From: Micromonospora vinacea | GTDB taxonomy: Bacteria; Actinomycetota; Actinomycetes; Mycobacteriales; Micromonosporaceae | Direction: 5' to 3' | DNA length: 64,000 bases | Assembly: GCF_015751785.1 (NCBI RefSeq) | Contig: NZ_JADOTY010000001.1 | Coordinates: 6,758,001 to 6,822,000 of the forward strand | Part shown: piece by piece, positions 26,682 through 34,510 of the stretch | How positions within the stretch are numbered: the stretch's first letter is position 1 | Layout: each line of letters starts with the position of its first letter | The notes under the pieces: model-generated | What the model was told of the DNA's origin: nothing | The model's database searches: none | The model's input: the letters and a program-made list of their open reading frames with translations, nothing else | Translations under genes and position numbers: made by a program

Positions 26682-27320
26682 CTAGCCGGGGTCGGCGCAG
26701 ATGTGGGAGGTCAAAGCGGTGCGGGCCCACTCTTCCCACGTGTCCGGTGACCAGTCGCGGTCGCGGACGAAGATCAGGTAGAGCTGCGGGCTGAGAAGGC
26801 CGAACAACAGGTCCGCCGCCATCTCGATGGAGAGGCCGGGACGGATGTCGGGCTTGCCGGCCAGGGCTTCGGCCGCTGCGTACTGCACGGTGTAGCGCGG
26901 GTCGGGGCCGTCCGGCCACTGTGCGGCGATCTCGGGGTCGGTGGCTGCGGCTGTCGCGATCAGCGGCATGATCGGGGCGACCCGGCCCAGGATCTCGCGG
27001 GTGCCGTGGACGTGCGCGCGCAATTGCCCGGCCGCGGTGGGCTCGGCGCACGCGGCGCGGAACCACTCACGATCCATGGTGGCCACCGGCTCGGTGTCCC
27101 CGGCGATGGACGTGTCGACGACGTCCTTGAACAGCGTGCGCTTGTTGCCGAAGACGAAGTAGACCGTCTGGACGGCGACGCCCGCACGGTCCGCGACCTC
27201 CTGCAGGCTCGTCGCCCCGTAACCCTGCGCGACGAACAGCTCGCGAGCCGCCTCGACGACCTTTTCGCGGGTACGGCGTGAACGCTCGGCTCGCTTGTCC
27301 GGCCGCTTGACCCTGTCCAT
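26682..27320 (-). CDS. TetR-family regulator
   Basis: A 212-residue TetR regulator: HTH at residues 14-60 (TREKVVEAARELFVAQGYGA, SLQEVADRAGVAVQTVYFVF, GNKRTLF) and a helical ligand domain. Divergent from a SAM methyltransferase gene 60 bases away with a palindrome in between at 27350-27364, so it most likely represses that gene and itself. Ligand unknown. Confidence 0.92.
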   Translation of the reverse strand: MDRVKRPDKRAERSRRTREKVVEAARELFVAQGYGATSLQEVADRAGVAVQTVYFVFGNKRTLFKDVVDTSIAGDTEPVATMDREWFRAACAEPTAAGQLRAHVHGTREILGRVAPIMPLIATAAATDPEIAAQWPDGPDPRYTVQYAAAEALAGKPDIRPGLSIEMAADLLFGLLSPQLYLIFVRDRDWSPDTWEEWARTALTSHICADPG

Positions 27321-27349
27321 ATGGCTAGCTTATCTTTAGAGCACGTCAC

Positions 27350-27364
27350 TAGAGTTCGACTCTA
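27350..27364. promoter_or_regulatory. TetR operator-like palindrome
   Basis: TAGAGT-TCG-ACTCTA is a perfect inverted repeat in the divergent gap between the TetR gene and the methyltransferase gene, 16 bases before the latter's start. A related TTAGAG half-site lies at 27336. Confidence 0.65.
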
Positions 27365-27380
27365 AATTCTTGGAGGAGAC

Positions 27381-28049
27381 ATGGACCGGCCCCCCGCCAC
27401 TCGGACGCCAACACCGGACCTGACCCCCACGCAGCGAGACCCGGAGGAGGAGTCCGTCCACCGCGCACTGGAGGGCTACTACCGCACCGGCACGCCACCG
27501 TGGGACACCGGCGTAACGCCGCCCGAGCTGGTCGACCTGGTCGAGGGGCACGACGCACTGCCGCCCGGCCGCGCCCTCGAACTCGGCTGCGGCACGGGGA
27601 CCAACGCCACCTACCTCGCACGGCACGGCTGGGAGGTGGCGGCCGTCGACCTGATCGACCACGCCGTCGACCAGGCCAGGGAGAAGGCCGCGGCGGCGGG
27701 AGTGACGGTACGACTGCTGCACGGAGACGCCACCCGCCTCGACGAACTGGACGTGCCGGGCCCCTTCGACCTGTTCTTCGACCTGAGCTGCTACTGCGGG
27801 ATCCCGCTACACCGCCGCGACGCCTACGCCGCCGGGCTCACCCACCGCGCCGCTCCCGGAGCACGGCTGCTGATGTTCGGGTACGGCCCCGAGCCGCTCG
27901 GCAATCCGATCCACGACGTCACGTCGTGGGCGGCGGGCGTCACCGCCGACGAGCTCCGCGCCAGGTTCCCCGGCTGGGAACTGATCGACGTCACACCCGG
28001 CACCAACTCGGTGCCGACCTTCTGGTTCACGCTGCGCCGCGACGCCTAG
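27381..28049 (+). CDS. class I SAM-dependent methyltransferase
   Basis: A 222-residue methyltransferase. The SAM site is ALELGCGTGTNATYLARHGW (motif I, about residue 65), followed by the acidic loop AAVDLIDHAVDQAREKA and motif IV FDLFFDLSCYCGIPLH. The PPWDTGVTPPELVDLV start is typical of the thiopurine/tellurite-like subgroup, whose members methylate small thiols or metalloids; the substrate here is unknown. GGAGGA precedes ATG 27381. Controlled, by position, through the divergent TetR. Confidence 0.88.
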   Translation: MDRPPATRTPTPDLTPTQRDPEEESVHRALEGYYRTGTPPWDTGVTPPELVDLVEGHDALPPGRALELGCGTGTNATYLARHGWEVAAVDLIDHAVDQAREKAAAAGVTVRLLHGDATRLDELDVPGPFDLFFDLSCYCGIPLHRRDAYAAGLTHRAAPGARLLMFGYGPEPLGNPIHDVTSWAAGVTADELRARFPGWELIDVTPGTNSVPTFWFTLRRDA

Positions 28050-28081
28050 TGCCCTGACCACCAACGTTCACGATGTTGCTC
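28046..28081. repeat. CTAG-linked IS-end-like motif, copy 1
   Basis: CTAGTGCCCTGACC...AACGTTCACG begins at the methyltransferase stop codon and resembles the sequence at 31857, where the same motif follows another stop codon next to a transposase tail. It is probably a solitary insertion-sequence end. Confidence 0.45.
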
Positions 28082-28120
28082 GGCCCACGGCACTGAGCGT
28101 TGCCGGTATGGTGAACCACC

Positions 28121-28813
28121 ATGATCGACCAGCGGCCGACCCCACAGCCCCTCCCTGCCGAGCGTGTGTTGGAGCTTGCCGCGCCGATGCTTGCCGAGGT
28201 CGGTGGCGAGTGGCTGCTGACCGAAGGGCCGATGCTGCGGTCGGGATCGTTGGGCGTCCGGGTTCTTCCGTCGGACAGCGACGACTACCGCCACCTGGAC
28301 CTGGAGATCCTGCTGAATGTCGACCGGCCGGACGTGCCAACGGTCGTCGACTGCACGCTTGGTCTTGCGGCTGATCCGGTCGAGGCGGCCCATCAGGCGA
28401 TCCAGGCGTGGATGGAGACCTGCCTGGTGACGGTCCTGGAGATGATCGAGCAGCAAGGGCGACTGGCGAACCACTTCAGGTCCGGCGACCAGGGCGGGTT
28501 CGCCGGCTGGCATGCGATAGTCGGCAGTGTGACCGGGTGGTCCGTTGACGGATCACAGGCTAAGCAGGAGTGGTTCGCTGAGGCGATGCCGTGGTCGACC
28601 CTGGCGCCGGTGATCGCGGCCGGGCTCGACCGCCCGTATCTCAATGGCGTTCGCATGCTGGTCGGCCAGGGTGGTGACTCCACCGAGTGCGAGGTCCGGA
28701 TCAACGGCCAGCGGCACGAACCGTCCGCCGCGGCGCTCGCCGCCCTGGACTGGCCGCGTACCGACCGTTTCGGCCTGGCACGCACCTTCGTCCTCCTGGT
28801 CGGCCCCGACTAG
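28121..28813 (+). CDS. DUF6348-family protein
   Basis: A 230-residue soluble protein. The run LGVRVLPSDSDDYRHLDLEI, LLNVDRPDVPTVVDC, GGFAGWHAIVGSVTGW and YLNGVRMLVGQGGDSTECEV is characteristic, as I recall it, of the DUF6348 family, which is widespread in actinomycetes and lacks a known role. ATG 28121 follows GGTGAACCACC. Length is complete. Its stop codon (28811-28813) abuts the left end of the intact IS5-family element. Confidence 0.8.
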   Translation: MIDQRPTPQPLPAERVLELAAPMLAEVGGEWLLTEGPMLRSGSLGVRVLPSDSDDYRHLDLEILLNVDRPDVPTVVDCTLGLAADPVEAAHQAIQAWMETCLVTVLEMIEQQGRLANHFRSGDQGGFAGWHAIVGSVTGWSVDGSQAKQEWFAEAMPWSTLAPVIAAGLDRPYLNGVRMLVGQGGDSTECEVRINGQRHEPSAAALAALDWPRTDRFGLARTFVLLVGPD

Positions 28814-28886
28814 CGCCGTGTTTCATAGGGCGCGGCTGAGCGTTGGCAGGCCGCGACGGTTGGTGTGTCGGTGGCCGAGATGTGGC

Positions 28887-28940
28887 GAGGTCTCCGGTAG
28901 ATGGTTCATCGACGAAGAAGACCATCAGTCCGGAGACCTC
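28887..28940 (+). promoter_or_regulatory. hairpin sequestering the transposase start
   Basis: GAGGTCTCCGG (28887-28897) pairs perfectly with CCGGAGACCTC (28930-28940), and ATGGT/ACCAT extends the stem. The right arm contains the only Shine-Dalgarno-like GGAG and ends at the base before the GTG start, so the folded RNA would hide the ribosome site. Such hairpins protect insertion sequences from activation by outside transcription. Confidence 0.65.
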
Positions 28941-29837
28941 GTGGCCAGGGTAGCGGTGACGAGGCGGTTCGACCTGACCGACGCGCAGTGGGCGGCGCGG
29001 GCGCCGCTGCTGCCCGTGGGTAAGAAGCCGGGTCGACCGCCGAAGTGGAGTAAACGACGACTCATCGACGGTATTCGGTGGCGGGTGCGGGTGGGCTCGC
29101 CCTGGCGCGACGTGCCGGAATGCTACGGGCCCTGGCAGACCGTCTACGGGCTGTTCCGGCGCTGGCAGCGCGCCGGGATCTGGCAGCGCATCGTTACCGG
29201 GTTGCAGACTCGCCCCGACACTGCCGGATTGATCACCTGGGACGTGAGCGTGGACTCCACTATCGCCCGGGCGCATCAACACGCTGCCGGCGCCCGTCGC
29301 GAACCCGATGCGCAGAAGGAGCCACCTGGCGGTAGCGGTGAGCCGGAGCCCACCGATCACGCCTTGGGTCGCTCTCGTGGCGGCTGGACCACCAAGCTGC
29401 ACCTGGGCTGTAAACAGGGCCGTCAGCCTCTTGCGATGCTGCTTACCGCCGGGCAGCGCGGTGACAGCCCGCAGTTCACCACGATCCTGGCCAGGATCCG
29501 GGTACCTCGGCCCGGCGGCGGCCGACCCCGGGTCCGACCCGAACGAGTCCTCGCCGACAAGGCATATAGCTCGAAGGCCAACCGCGAGCACCTGCGCCAC
29601 CGTGGCATCACGGCATGCATCCCGATCAAGGCCGACCAAGCGACCAACCGTCGTAAGAAGGGCTCGAAGGGCGGCCGACCACCAGCGTTCGACGCTGAGA
29701 TCTACAAGCAGCGCCACGCCGTCGAGTGCGGCATCAACCAGCTCAAACGCCACCGCGGCGTCGCCACCCGATACGACAAGCTCGCCGTGCGCTACCAGGC
29801 CACCCTTCACGTCGTCGCAATCAACGAATGGCTATGA
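28941..29837 (+). CDS. IS5-family transposase
   Basis: A 298-residue DDE transposase in a single frame from GTG 28941. The N-terminal DUF4096-like domain (RRFDLTDAQWAARAPLLPVG, KPGRPPKWSKRRLIDGIRW, GSPWRDVPECYGPWQTVYGL) is followed by the catalytic triad: Asp in WDVSVDSTIARAH, Asp in VLADKAYSSKANRE, and Glu in RHAVECGINQLKRHRG. All three are present, so the enzyme is probably active. The longer frame from 28644 overlaps the DUF6348 gene and is not real. Confidence 0.9.
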   Translation: MARVAVTRRFDLTDAQWAARAPLLPVGKKPGRPPKWSKRRLIDGIRWRVRVGSPWRDVPECYGPWQTVYGLFRRWQRAGIWQRIVTGLQTRPDTAGLITWDVSVDSTIARAHQHAAGARREPDAQKEPPGGSGEPEPTDHALGRSRGGWTTKLHLGCKQGRQPLAMLLTAGQRGDSPQFTTILARIRVPRPGGGRPRVRPERVLADKAYSSKANREHLRHRGITACIPIKADQATNRRKKGSKGGRPPAFDAEIYKQRHAVECGINQLKRHRGVATRYDKLAVRYQATLHVVAINEWL

Positions 29838-29855
29838 CCGCAGCCGTGAAGGGGT

Positions 29856-30389
29856 TTAGCTGCCTGCCGTCGGCAATCGCATCCTGTAGATGTTGCGTAG
29901 CTCCCCGTTCACTTCGGCCGTTTTCCACCACCGGAACCCCAGCTTTCGGCTGACGTTCTGCGATGGGTGGTTATCCGGGTGAATGATCGCGAGGAGGTCG
30001 CCGCTGTACTCGCCGGCAGCTCTGACCAAGAGGGCTGCGGTTGCCTCAGTGGCGTAGCCCTTGCCGCGAGCCGCTGGAACGAGTCGGTAGCCCCACTCCA
30101 GCCATCGGTGGCCCTCCAGATCGATCCAGTCAACTCCTGTGTAGCCGACGACAACGCCGGACGACAGATCAACGATCGCCTGCTTGGCGAACGAGACTTC
30201 CGCGCATCGCAAGATCATCCGATCGAACCGCTCGTTGGCCTCGCTGAGTGACAGGACACCGTTGGAGAAAGTCATGAAGCCCTCGTCGCAGAAGAGCTCT
30301 ACGAAACGTGGCCGGTCCGCCTCAACGACGTGACGAACCAGGAGCCGAGGCATCGCCACGGCACGAAGATCTGATTGCTGCTCCGGCAC
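29856..30389 (-). CDS. GNAT N-acetyltransferase, RimJ-like
   Basis: A 177-residue acetyltransferase of the RimJ/RimL group (acetyl-CoA dependent N-acylation of a protein N-terminus or small amine). The acetyl-CoA site is YRLVPAARGKGYATEATAAL, followed by AIIHPDNHPSQNVSRKLGFR. Its stop codon overlaps the right edge of the IS5-family element, so the insertion occurred at the very end of this gene and may have altered its last codons. ATG lies at 30387-30389. Confidence 0.85.
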   Translation of the reverse strand: MPEQQSDLRAVAMPRLLVRHVVEADRPRFVELFCDEGFMTFSNGVLSLSEANERFDRMILRCAEVSFAKQAIVDLSSGVVVGYTGVDWIDLEGHRWLEWGYRLVPAARGKGYATEATAALLVRAAGEYSGDLLAIIHPDNHPSQNVSRKLGFRWWKTAEVNGELRNIYRMRLPTAGS

Positions 30390-30701
30390 GCTGACCAGTA
30401 TGCCGTTGACGGCGAGGCGCGACGCCCGCGCATCGACGGGCGGTCCGGCCCGCTGATGGCCACGGCCCGATTGTGCAAGGCACTGGCCGAGGACGGGCGC
30501 TTCACGCTACCGCTACATCTGAAACAGACCCTAGCGCCGTGACCGCACCGTTGGTCGGGGTTGGTCAGGCCGCCCTCGTGGTGCAGCTGATGTTCACGTG
30601 TCGGACCGGTCAGTGAGAGCACCGACAAGAGGGGCCGGGCGCCGCCGTTGCCGACGGCCCGCGGCCCCCCGGATATGTGGCCGGTCCCGGACGGTCGGGT
30701 G
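30390..30701. other. scar region with third CTAG motif
   Basis: About 310 bases without a complete gene. A short plus-strand frame (RPRIDGRSGPLMATARLCKA, ending LKQTLAP) looks like the tail of a lost gene and stops at CTAG 30531-30534, where CTAGCGCCGTG is identical to 28810-28820. Just after it, GGTTGGTCAGGCCGCC resembles bases near 31885. This is probably a relic of insertion-sequence activity. Confidence 0.4.
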
Positions 30702-31325
30702 TCACTCGTCGTCGGGCACCTCCAGGTCCCCGATGCACAGCCGGTGCTCCTGCGGGGAGGCCACCGCCTGGAAACCCACCCGGTGGGTGCCCGAGATCAG
30801 CAGGCCTTCGCCGCGGCCGGCGGAGAGCAGTACCCGGGCTTCACCGGCGGTCAGGCCGAACACGTCGGCGATGACGTCGATGGCCTGCGGTGCCTGCCGC
30901 AGCAGCACCTGGGTGGCGGCGTTCGCGATGACCACCTGCCCGAGCTCGGAGCCGAGCAGGTCCCCGACGTCCTGGGTGATGACCGCCAGCCCGGCCCGAC
31001 GTTTGCGGGCGGACTTCGCGAGGCGGGACAGGAACCGGGCGCCCTCACCGTCGCGCAGCAGGGTCCAGGCTTCGTCGACGACGACGAGCCGCCGGGGTGT
31101 CTGCGCGCAGCGGACGGCCGGGGTGTCGACCTCCCGCCAGATCGCATCCAGCGCCAGGAGCATGCCGGGGGCGCGCAGTTCGTCGGCGAGGTGCCGGGTG
31201 GACCAGCACACCAGCTGCCCGCTCGGGACGGTGGTGGTGGGGCCGTCGAAGAGGTCCCGGAACGATCCGGTGGTCCACCGCGTCAGCCGGGCGGCGAGGG
31301 TGTCGGCGGCGTCAGTGCTGGGCAC
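30702..31325 (-). pseudogene. VirB4/TraC-type conjugation ATPase, C-terminal fragment
   Basis: About 207 residues matching the end of a type IV secretion VirB4-like ATPase: Walker B RRLVVVDEAWTLLRDGEG, the following LAKSARKRRAGLAVITQDVG, and TQVLLRQAPQAIDVIADVF. Full-length proteins have several hundred residues more and a Walker A site, neither of which is present upstream: the frame starts next to the unrelated secreted-protein gene. No other conjugation gene is in the window, so this is the last trace of an integrative element. Confidence 0.85.
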
Positions 31326-31416
31326 GGGCCCGATTCACGAGAACGGGACGCATGCGTTATTTTCCCCACAGATCGAGTCTATTGACGCAGTGCCATGTAT
31401 TGATGACTGTAGTCGC

Positions 31417-31860
31417 ATGAAACCACGGCTGTTCCTCATCGCCGCACTCGCCGCTGTCGTCGCCACCCTCACGGTGCCCTCGGCCGCCCACGCCAACCCC
31501 GACGACAGCAACCGCGCGAGCGTTGCCGGAATCTCCGCGCAGGCCATCATGGCCGGCCCCGACGACAACAACAACGCAAGCGTTTCCGGGATCTCCTCGC
31601 AGACCGCTGGCTCCTGCCCCTACACCGCCCTGTGCCTCTACACCGAGGGCGATTTCCGCGGTCGCATGTTCGTGATCTACGCCTGCGGCAACTACGCGCT
31701 GTTCAACTGGAACGGCTGGGGGTCCGTCTACAACAACCAGACTCCGAGCTACTGGGCCTATCTGCTGGACCAGAACGGCAATGAAGCCCACGGCTTCGTC
31801 GACGGAGCCGGCGCAAGCTGGGTGGAATTCGACCCGTACTGGTACGCCAAGCCCTGCTAG
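31417..31860 (+). CDS. secreted peptidase-inhibitor-I36-like protein
   Basis: A 147-residue secreted protein from ATG 31417. Signal peptide: MKPRLFLIAALAAVVATLTV then cleavage after SAAHA. The propeptide-like part holds a tandem repeat, PDDSNRASVAGISAQ and PDDNNNASVSGISSQ. The mature domain CPYTALCLYTEGDFRGRMFV, followed by FNWNGWGSVYNNQTPSYWAY, resembles peptidase inhibitor family I36 and related crystallin-like folds; four cysteines could form disulfides. No strong ribosome site is visible. It lies next to the VirB4 fragment and an IS remnant. Confidence 0.8.
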   Translation: MKPRLFLIAALAAVVATLTVPSAAHANPDDSNRASVAGISAQAIMAGPDDNNNASVSGISSQTAGSCPYTALCLYTEGDFRGRMFVIYACGNYALFNWNGWGSVYNNQTPSYWAYLLDQNGNEAHGFVDGAGASWVEFDPYWYAKPC

Positions 31861-32050
31861 TGCTCTGATGCTGAACGTTCACGGTGTGGGTCAGGCTGCC
31901 GTTCGTACGGCGGGCTGACCCCATCGTCGTTGGCGTTCGGAGCGGATGCGAGCGCGCTCGCGGCGTTGTGCGGCGAGGACGTCTGGGTGTCGGGCGTTGG
32001 CGTTGCGCCACCGCAGGTAGGCGTGGATCGCCCTGGTCGAGGACGGATGG
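31857..32050 (-). mobile_element. transposase tail and IS end
   Basis: On the minus strand, 31891-32050 reads TRAIHAYLRWRNANARHPDV, LAAQRRERARIRSERQRRWG and a TGA, the conserved C-terminus of a transposase family common in Micromonospora (IS630-like, from memory). The 34 bases beyond the stop, up to CTAG 31857-31860, would be its terminal region and resemble the solitary motif at 28046. The rest of the element is absent. Confidence 0.65.
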
Positions 32051-32215
32051 TTGGGCCGGTTCGACCGTTGCCGTCCCGTCAGTGGTCAAGCCTGAGCTCA
32101 GGCATCCGTAAGGGCACGGCCCGCGGGCACCACAGAGGCGACGGTTCTAATCCTGGCTTCAGGTTGATCGGGGAGGATGAGCGGCAAAGCATCGACTGGA
32201 AGGGGGCGGGCCGGC

Positions 32216-32899
32216 GTGCGGATCATGATCGCCGATGACGAGGCGGCCATCCGTGAGTCGCTGGAGCGGGTTCTCCAGGTCGAGGGTTACGGCACTAGCA
32301 CCGCCGCCAACGGTCTCGCCGTGCTCGACGGGATCGGTGGCGCGGCGCCGGATCTGCTGATCCTCGACGTGATGATGCCCCGCCTCGGCGGGTTGGAGAC
32401 CTGCCGGCGGTTGCGGGCCGCGGGTCGGGATCTGCCGGTGCTGATGCTGACCGCCCGTGACCAGGTCTCCGACCGGGTCGCGGGGCTCGACGCGGGCGCT
32501 GACGACTACCTGCCCAAGCCGTTCGCCACCGAGGAGTTGCTGGCCCGGGTGCGGGCCCTGCTGCGCCGGCGCACGCCGGCCGACGGGGAGTCGCAGATCC
32601 TGTCGTTCGCCGACGTCCGGGTCGATCCCGACAGGTTCGAGGCGTGGCGTGGCGGGCGGCCGCTGCGCTTGACCCGGACCGAGTTCTCCCTGCTGGAGGT
32701 TCTCGTGCGCAACGCGACCCGGGTCTTGACCCGCGACGCGCTGTTCGAGGCGATCTGGGGCTTCGACATGAGCGCCACCGCCAACAACCTCCAGGTATAC
32801 GTGAGCTACCTGCGCCGCAAGATGGAGACCGAGGGTGAGCCGCGACTGATCTACACGCTGCGCGGCCTGGGATACACGTTGCGGGAGACTCCTCCGTGA
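32216..32899 (+). CDS. OmpR-family response regulator (MprA-like)
   Basis: A 227-residue response regulator. The receiver domain has Asp7-Asp8, the phosphoacceptor Asp51 in LLILDVMMPRLGG, Thr in MLTARD and Lys in YLPKPF; the C-terminal winged helix ends SYLRRKMETEGEPRLIYTLR. GTG 32216 is preferred, with AGGGGGCGGG before it, over the ATG at 32177. It overlaps the kinase gene by four bases (GTGA), the standard paired arrangement. Most likely target is the neighbouring MMPL exporter, as in MprAB-type envelope-stress systems. Confidence 0.93.
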   Translation: MRIMIADDEAAIRESLERVLQVEGYGTSTAANGLAVLDGIGGAAPDLLILDVMMPRLGGLETCRRLRAAGRDLPVLMLTARDQVSDRVAGLDAGADDYLPKPFATEELLARVRALLRRRTPADGESQILSFADVRVDPDRFEAWRGGRPLRLTRTEFSLLEVLVRNATRVLTRDALFEAIWGFDMSATANNLQVYVSYLRRKMETEGEPRLIYTLRGLGYTLRETPP

Positions 32900-34347
32900 G
32901 CAGGCCCGCCGGCCGGGAACCGCGTCGGCTGACCCGATGGTGGCGCCGGCGGTCCCTGCGGACCAGGCTGACGGTGATCGCGGCGACGGCCATCGCGGTC
33001 AGCGTGTTCGTGGCCTTCCAGGTGGCCAGCGAGCTAATGGACTGGGAGCTGCGGGACACCGCCGAGGATCAGCTGCGCGCCGACTCCCGCGTCCTGGCGG
33101 CGGACGCGGAGCACGCCGGTGTGGCGCAGGTCCAGCTACCGCCGTATCCCGGGTCCGGTCGGCTGGTACGGGTCATCCTGCCCGACGGCTCGACCCGGAC
33201 GCCGGTCGGCCAACCCGCGCTACCTCCGGTCAGCGGGCACGCGTGGCGCGTGGCACAGGGCGCGTCGGCCGCCCTGATGGAGTCGAACGACAGCGACGAC
33301 GACGGCTACCGCATTTACACGCTGCGGGCGGGCGACGGCGCGGTCCAGGTGGCCCGCGTCGCCGACGACAGCCCGATCAACCGGTTCGGGTTCGGGATGT
33401 TGCTGATCGGGCTGCTCTGCGTGGTTGGCGGCGCCCTTGTCGGGCGGACCGTGGCGCGGGCCGGGCTGGCACCGATCGACCGGCTGACTGCCGCAGCGGT
33501 ACGTGTCGCGCACACCCGGGTTCTCGACGCCGACATCCCGGACGAAGGCGGTGGGGAGATCCGGAGGCTGATCCAGTCGATCAACGACATGCTCGCCGCG
33601 CTCCGGGACTCCCGGCAGGCCCAGCGGCTGCTCGCCGAGGACGCCGCCCACGAGCTCAAGACCCCGCTCACCAGCCTGCGCCTCAACGTCGAGCTGCTGA
33701 TCCGGCTCGATCGGCGCGGCACCCTGGACAGCGCACTGTCGGCGGAGAGCCGGACCCGGCTGCTCAACGATCTCGGCGCCCAGGTGGCCGAGTTGAGCAC
33801 CCTTGCCGCCGAGCTGACCGAGGTGGCGCGCGGCGACGTCAGCGACGAGAGCACCGAGCTGCTCGACCTCGCCGACGTGGTGGTGGCCGCCGCAACCCGG
33901 GCGCGTTCCCGCGTGCCTGACATCGAGGTCGCGCTCGACGTGACCTCCGTGTGGATGAGCGGGCGTCCCGCTGCGCTCCAGCGGGCGGTGCTCAACCTCA
34001 TCGACAACGCCGGCAAGTGGTCCCCCGCTGACCAGCCGATCCAGGTCCGGCTTCGTGCCGAGGGCGCGTCGGCGGTGCTCGAGGTCGACGACGCCGGGCC
34101 GGGCATCGACGCAGTCGACGTGCCGCGGGTGTTCGACCGGTTCTACCGTGCCGACAGCGCCCGGGCGCTGCCGGGATCAGGTCTGGGGCTGTCGATCGTG
34201 CAGCGGGTCGTCGACGCCCACGCCGGCCGGGTCACCGTCGCCCGGTCCGCACGCGGTGGCGCGCTGCTGCGGATCATCCTTCCGGCCGCCGCCCCGCCCG
34301 CTCGGATCACGCGGCTCACCGAGGGGTTGGACACGGTGGCGCGCTGA
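32896..34347 (+). CDS. HAMP sensor histidine kinase (MprB-like)
   Basis: Membrane sensor kinase of 483 residues. First membrane helix about 25-45, an extracytoplasmic sensor of about 110 residues, second helix about 160-182 (FGMLLIGLLCVVGGALVG), HAMP, then the dimerisation box AEDAAHELKTPLTSLR with His252, the N box NLIDNAGKWSPA, and G boxes DDAGPGID and GSGLGLSIV. All catalytic motifs are intact. Partner of the preceding response regulator. Confidence 0.93.
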   Translation: MSRPAGREPRRLTRWWRRRSLRTRLTVIAATAIAVSVFVAFQVASELMDWELRDTAEDQLRADSRVLAADAEHAGVAQVQLPPYPGSGRLVRVILPDGSTRTPVGQPALPPVSGHAWRVAQGASAALMESNDSDDDGYRIYTLRAGDGAVQVARVADDSPINRFGFGMLLIGLLCVVGGALVGRTVARAGLAPIDRLTAAAVRVAHTRVLDADIPDEGGGEIRRLIQSINDMLAALRDSRQAQRLLAEDAAHELKTPLTSLRLNVELLIRLDRRGTLDSALSAESRTRLLNDLGAQVAELSTLAAELTEVARGDVSDESTELLDLADVVVAAATRARSRVPDIEVALDVTSVWMSGRPAALQRAVLNLIDNAGKWSPADQPIQVRLRAEGASAVLEVDDAGPGIDAVDVPRVFDRFYRADSARALPGSGLGLSIVQRVVDAHAGRVTVARSARGGALLRIILPAAAPPARITRLTEGLDTVAR

Positions 34348-34460
34348 CCCGCTGCGGCACGGCGCCGGGACCGCCACGGCGCGCGGTGCCAGGACCCGCC
34401 GCAGCGGGCGGCGCAGGACAAGGGCGGCGGAGGCGGTGACGACCGCCGGGCCATGACAAA

Positions 34461-34492
34461 GATCCGGGACGGGCAAGAGCCCGCCCCGGATC
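34461..34492. terminator. bidirectional terminator hairpin
   Basis: GATCCGGG-A-CGGGC pairs with GCCCG-C-CCCGGATC around an AAGA loop, one mismatch in a 14-bp stem. It lies between the convergent kinase and MMPL genes, 18 bases from the latter's stop. A looser 11-bp inverted repeat (34348-34358 with 34398-34408) stands just before it. Confidence 0.7.
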
Positions 34493-34510
34493 TCGACTGT
34501 GCCGCCGCGC

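Larger units (their letters stand above)
28814..29855 (+). mobile_element. IS5-family insertion sequence, transposase intact
   Basis: The element contains one intact DDE transposase gene preceded by a strong hairpin. The left end probably follows CTAG at 28810-28813, which fits the YTAR target of IS5-group elements; the right end is near TTAG at 29856-29859. Clear terminal inverted repeats could not be seen by eye, and the flanking tetranucleotides differ, so the ends are approximate and one may be damaged. Confidence 0.7.

Noticed and set aside
28814..29855. Exact terminal inverted repeats of the IS5-family element
   Set aside because: The sequences at the two presumed ends do not pair convincingly, so precise ends and target duplication are not claimed.
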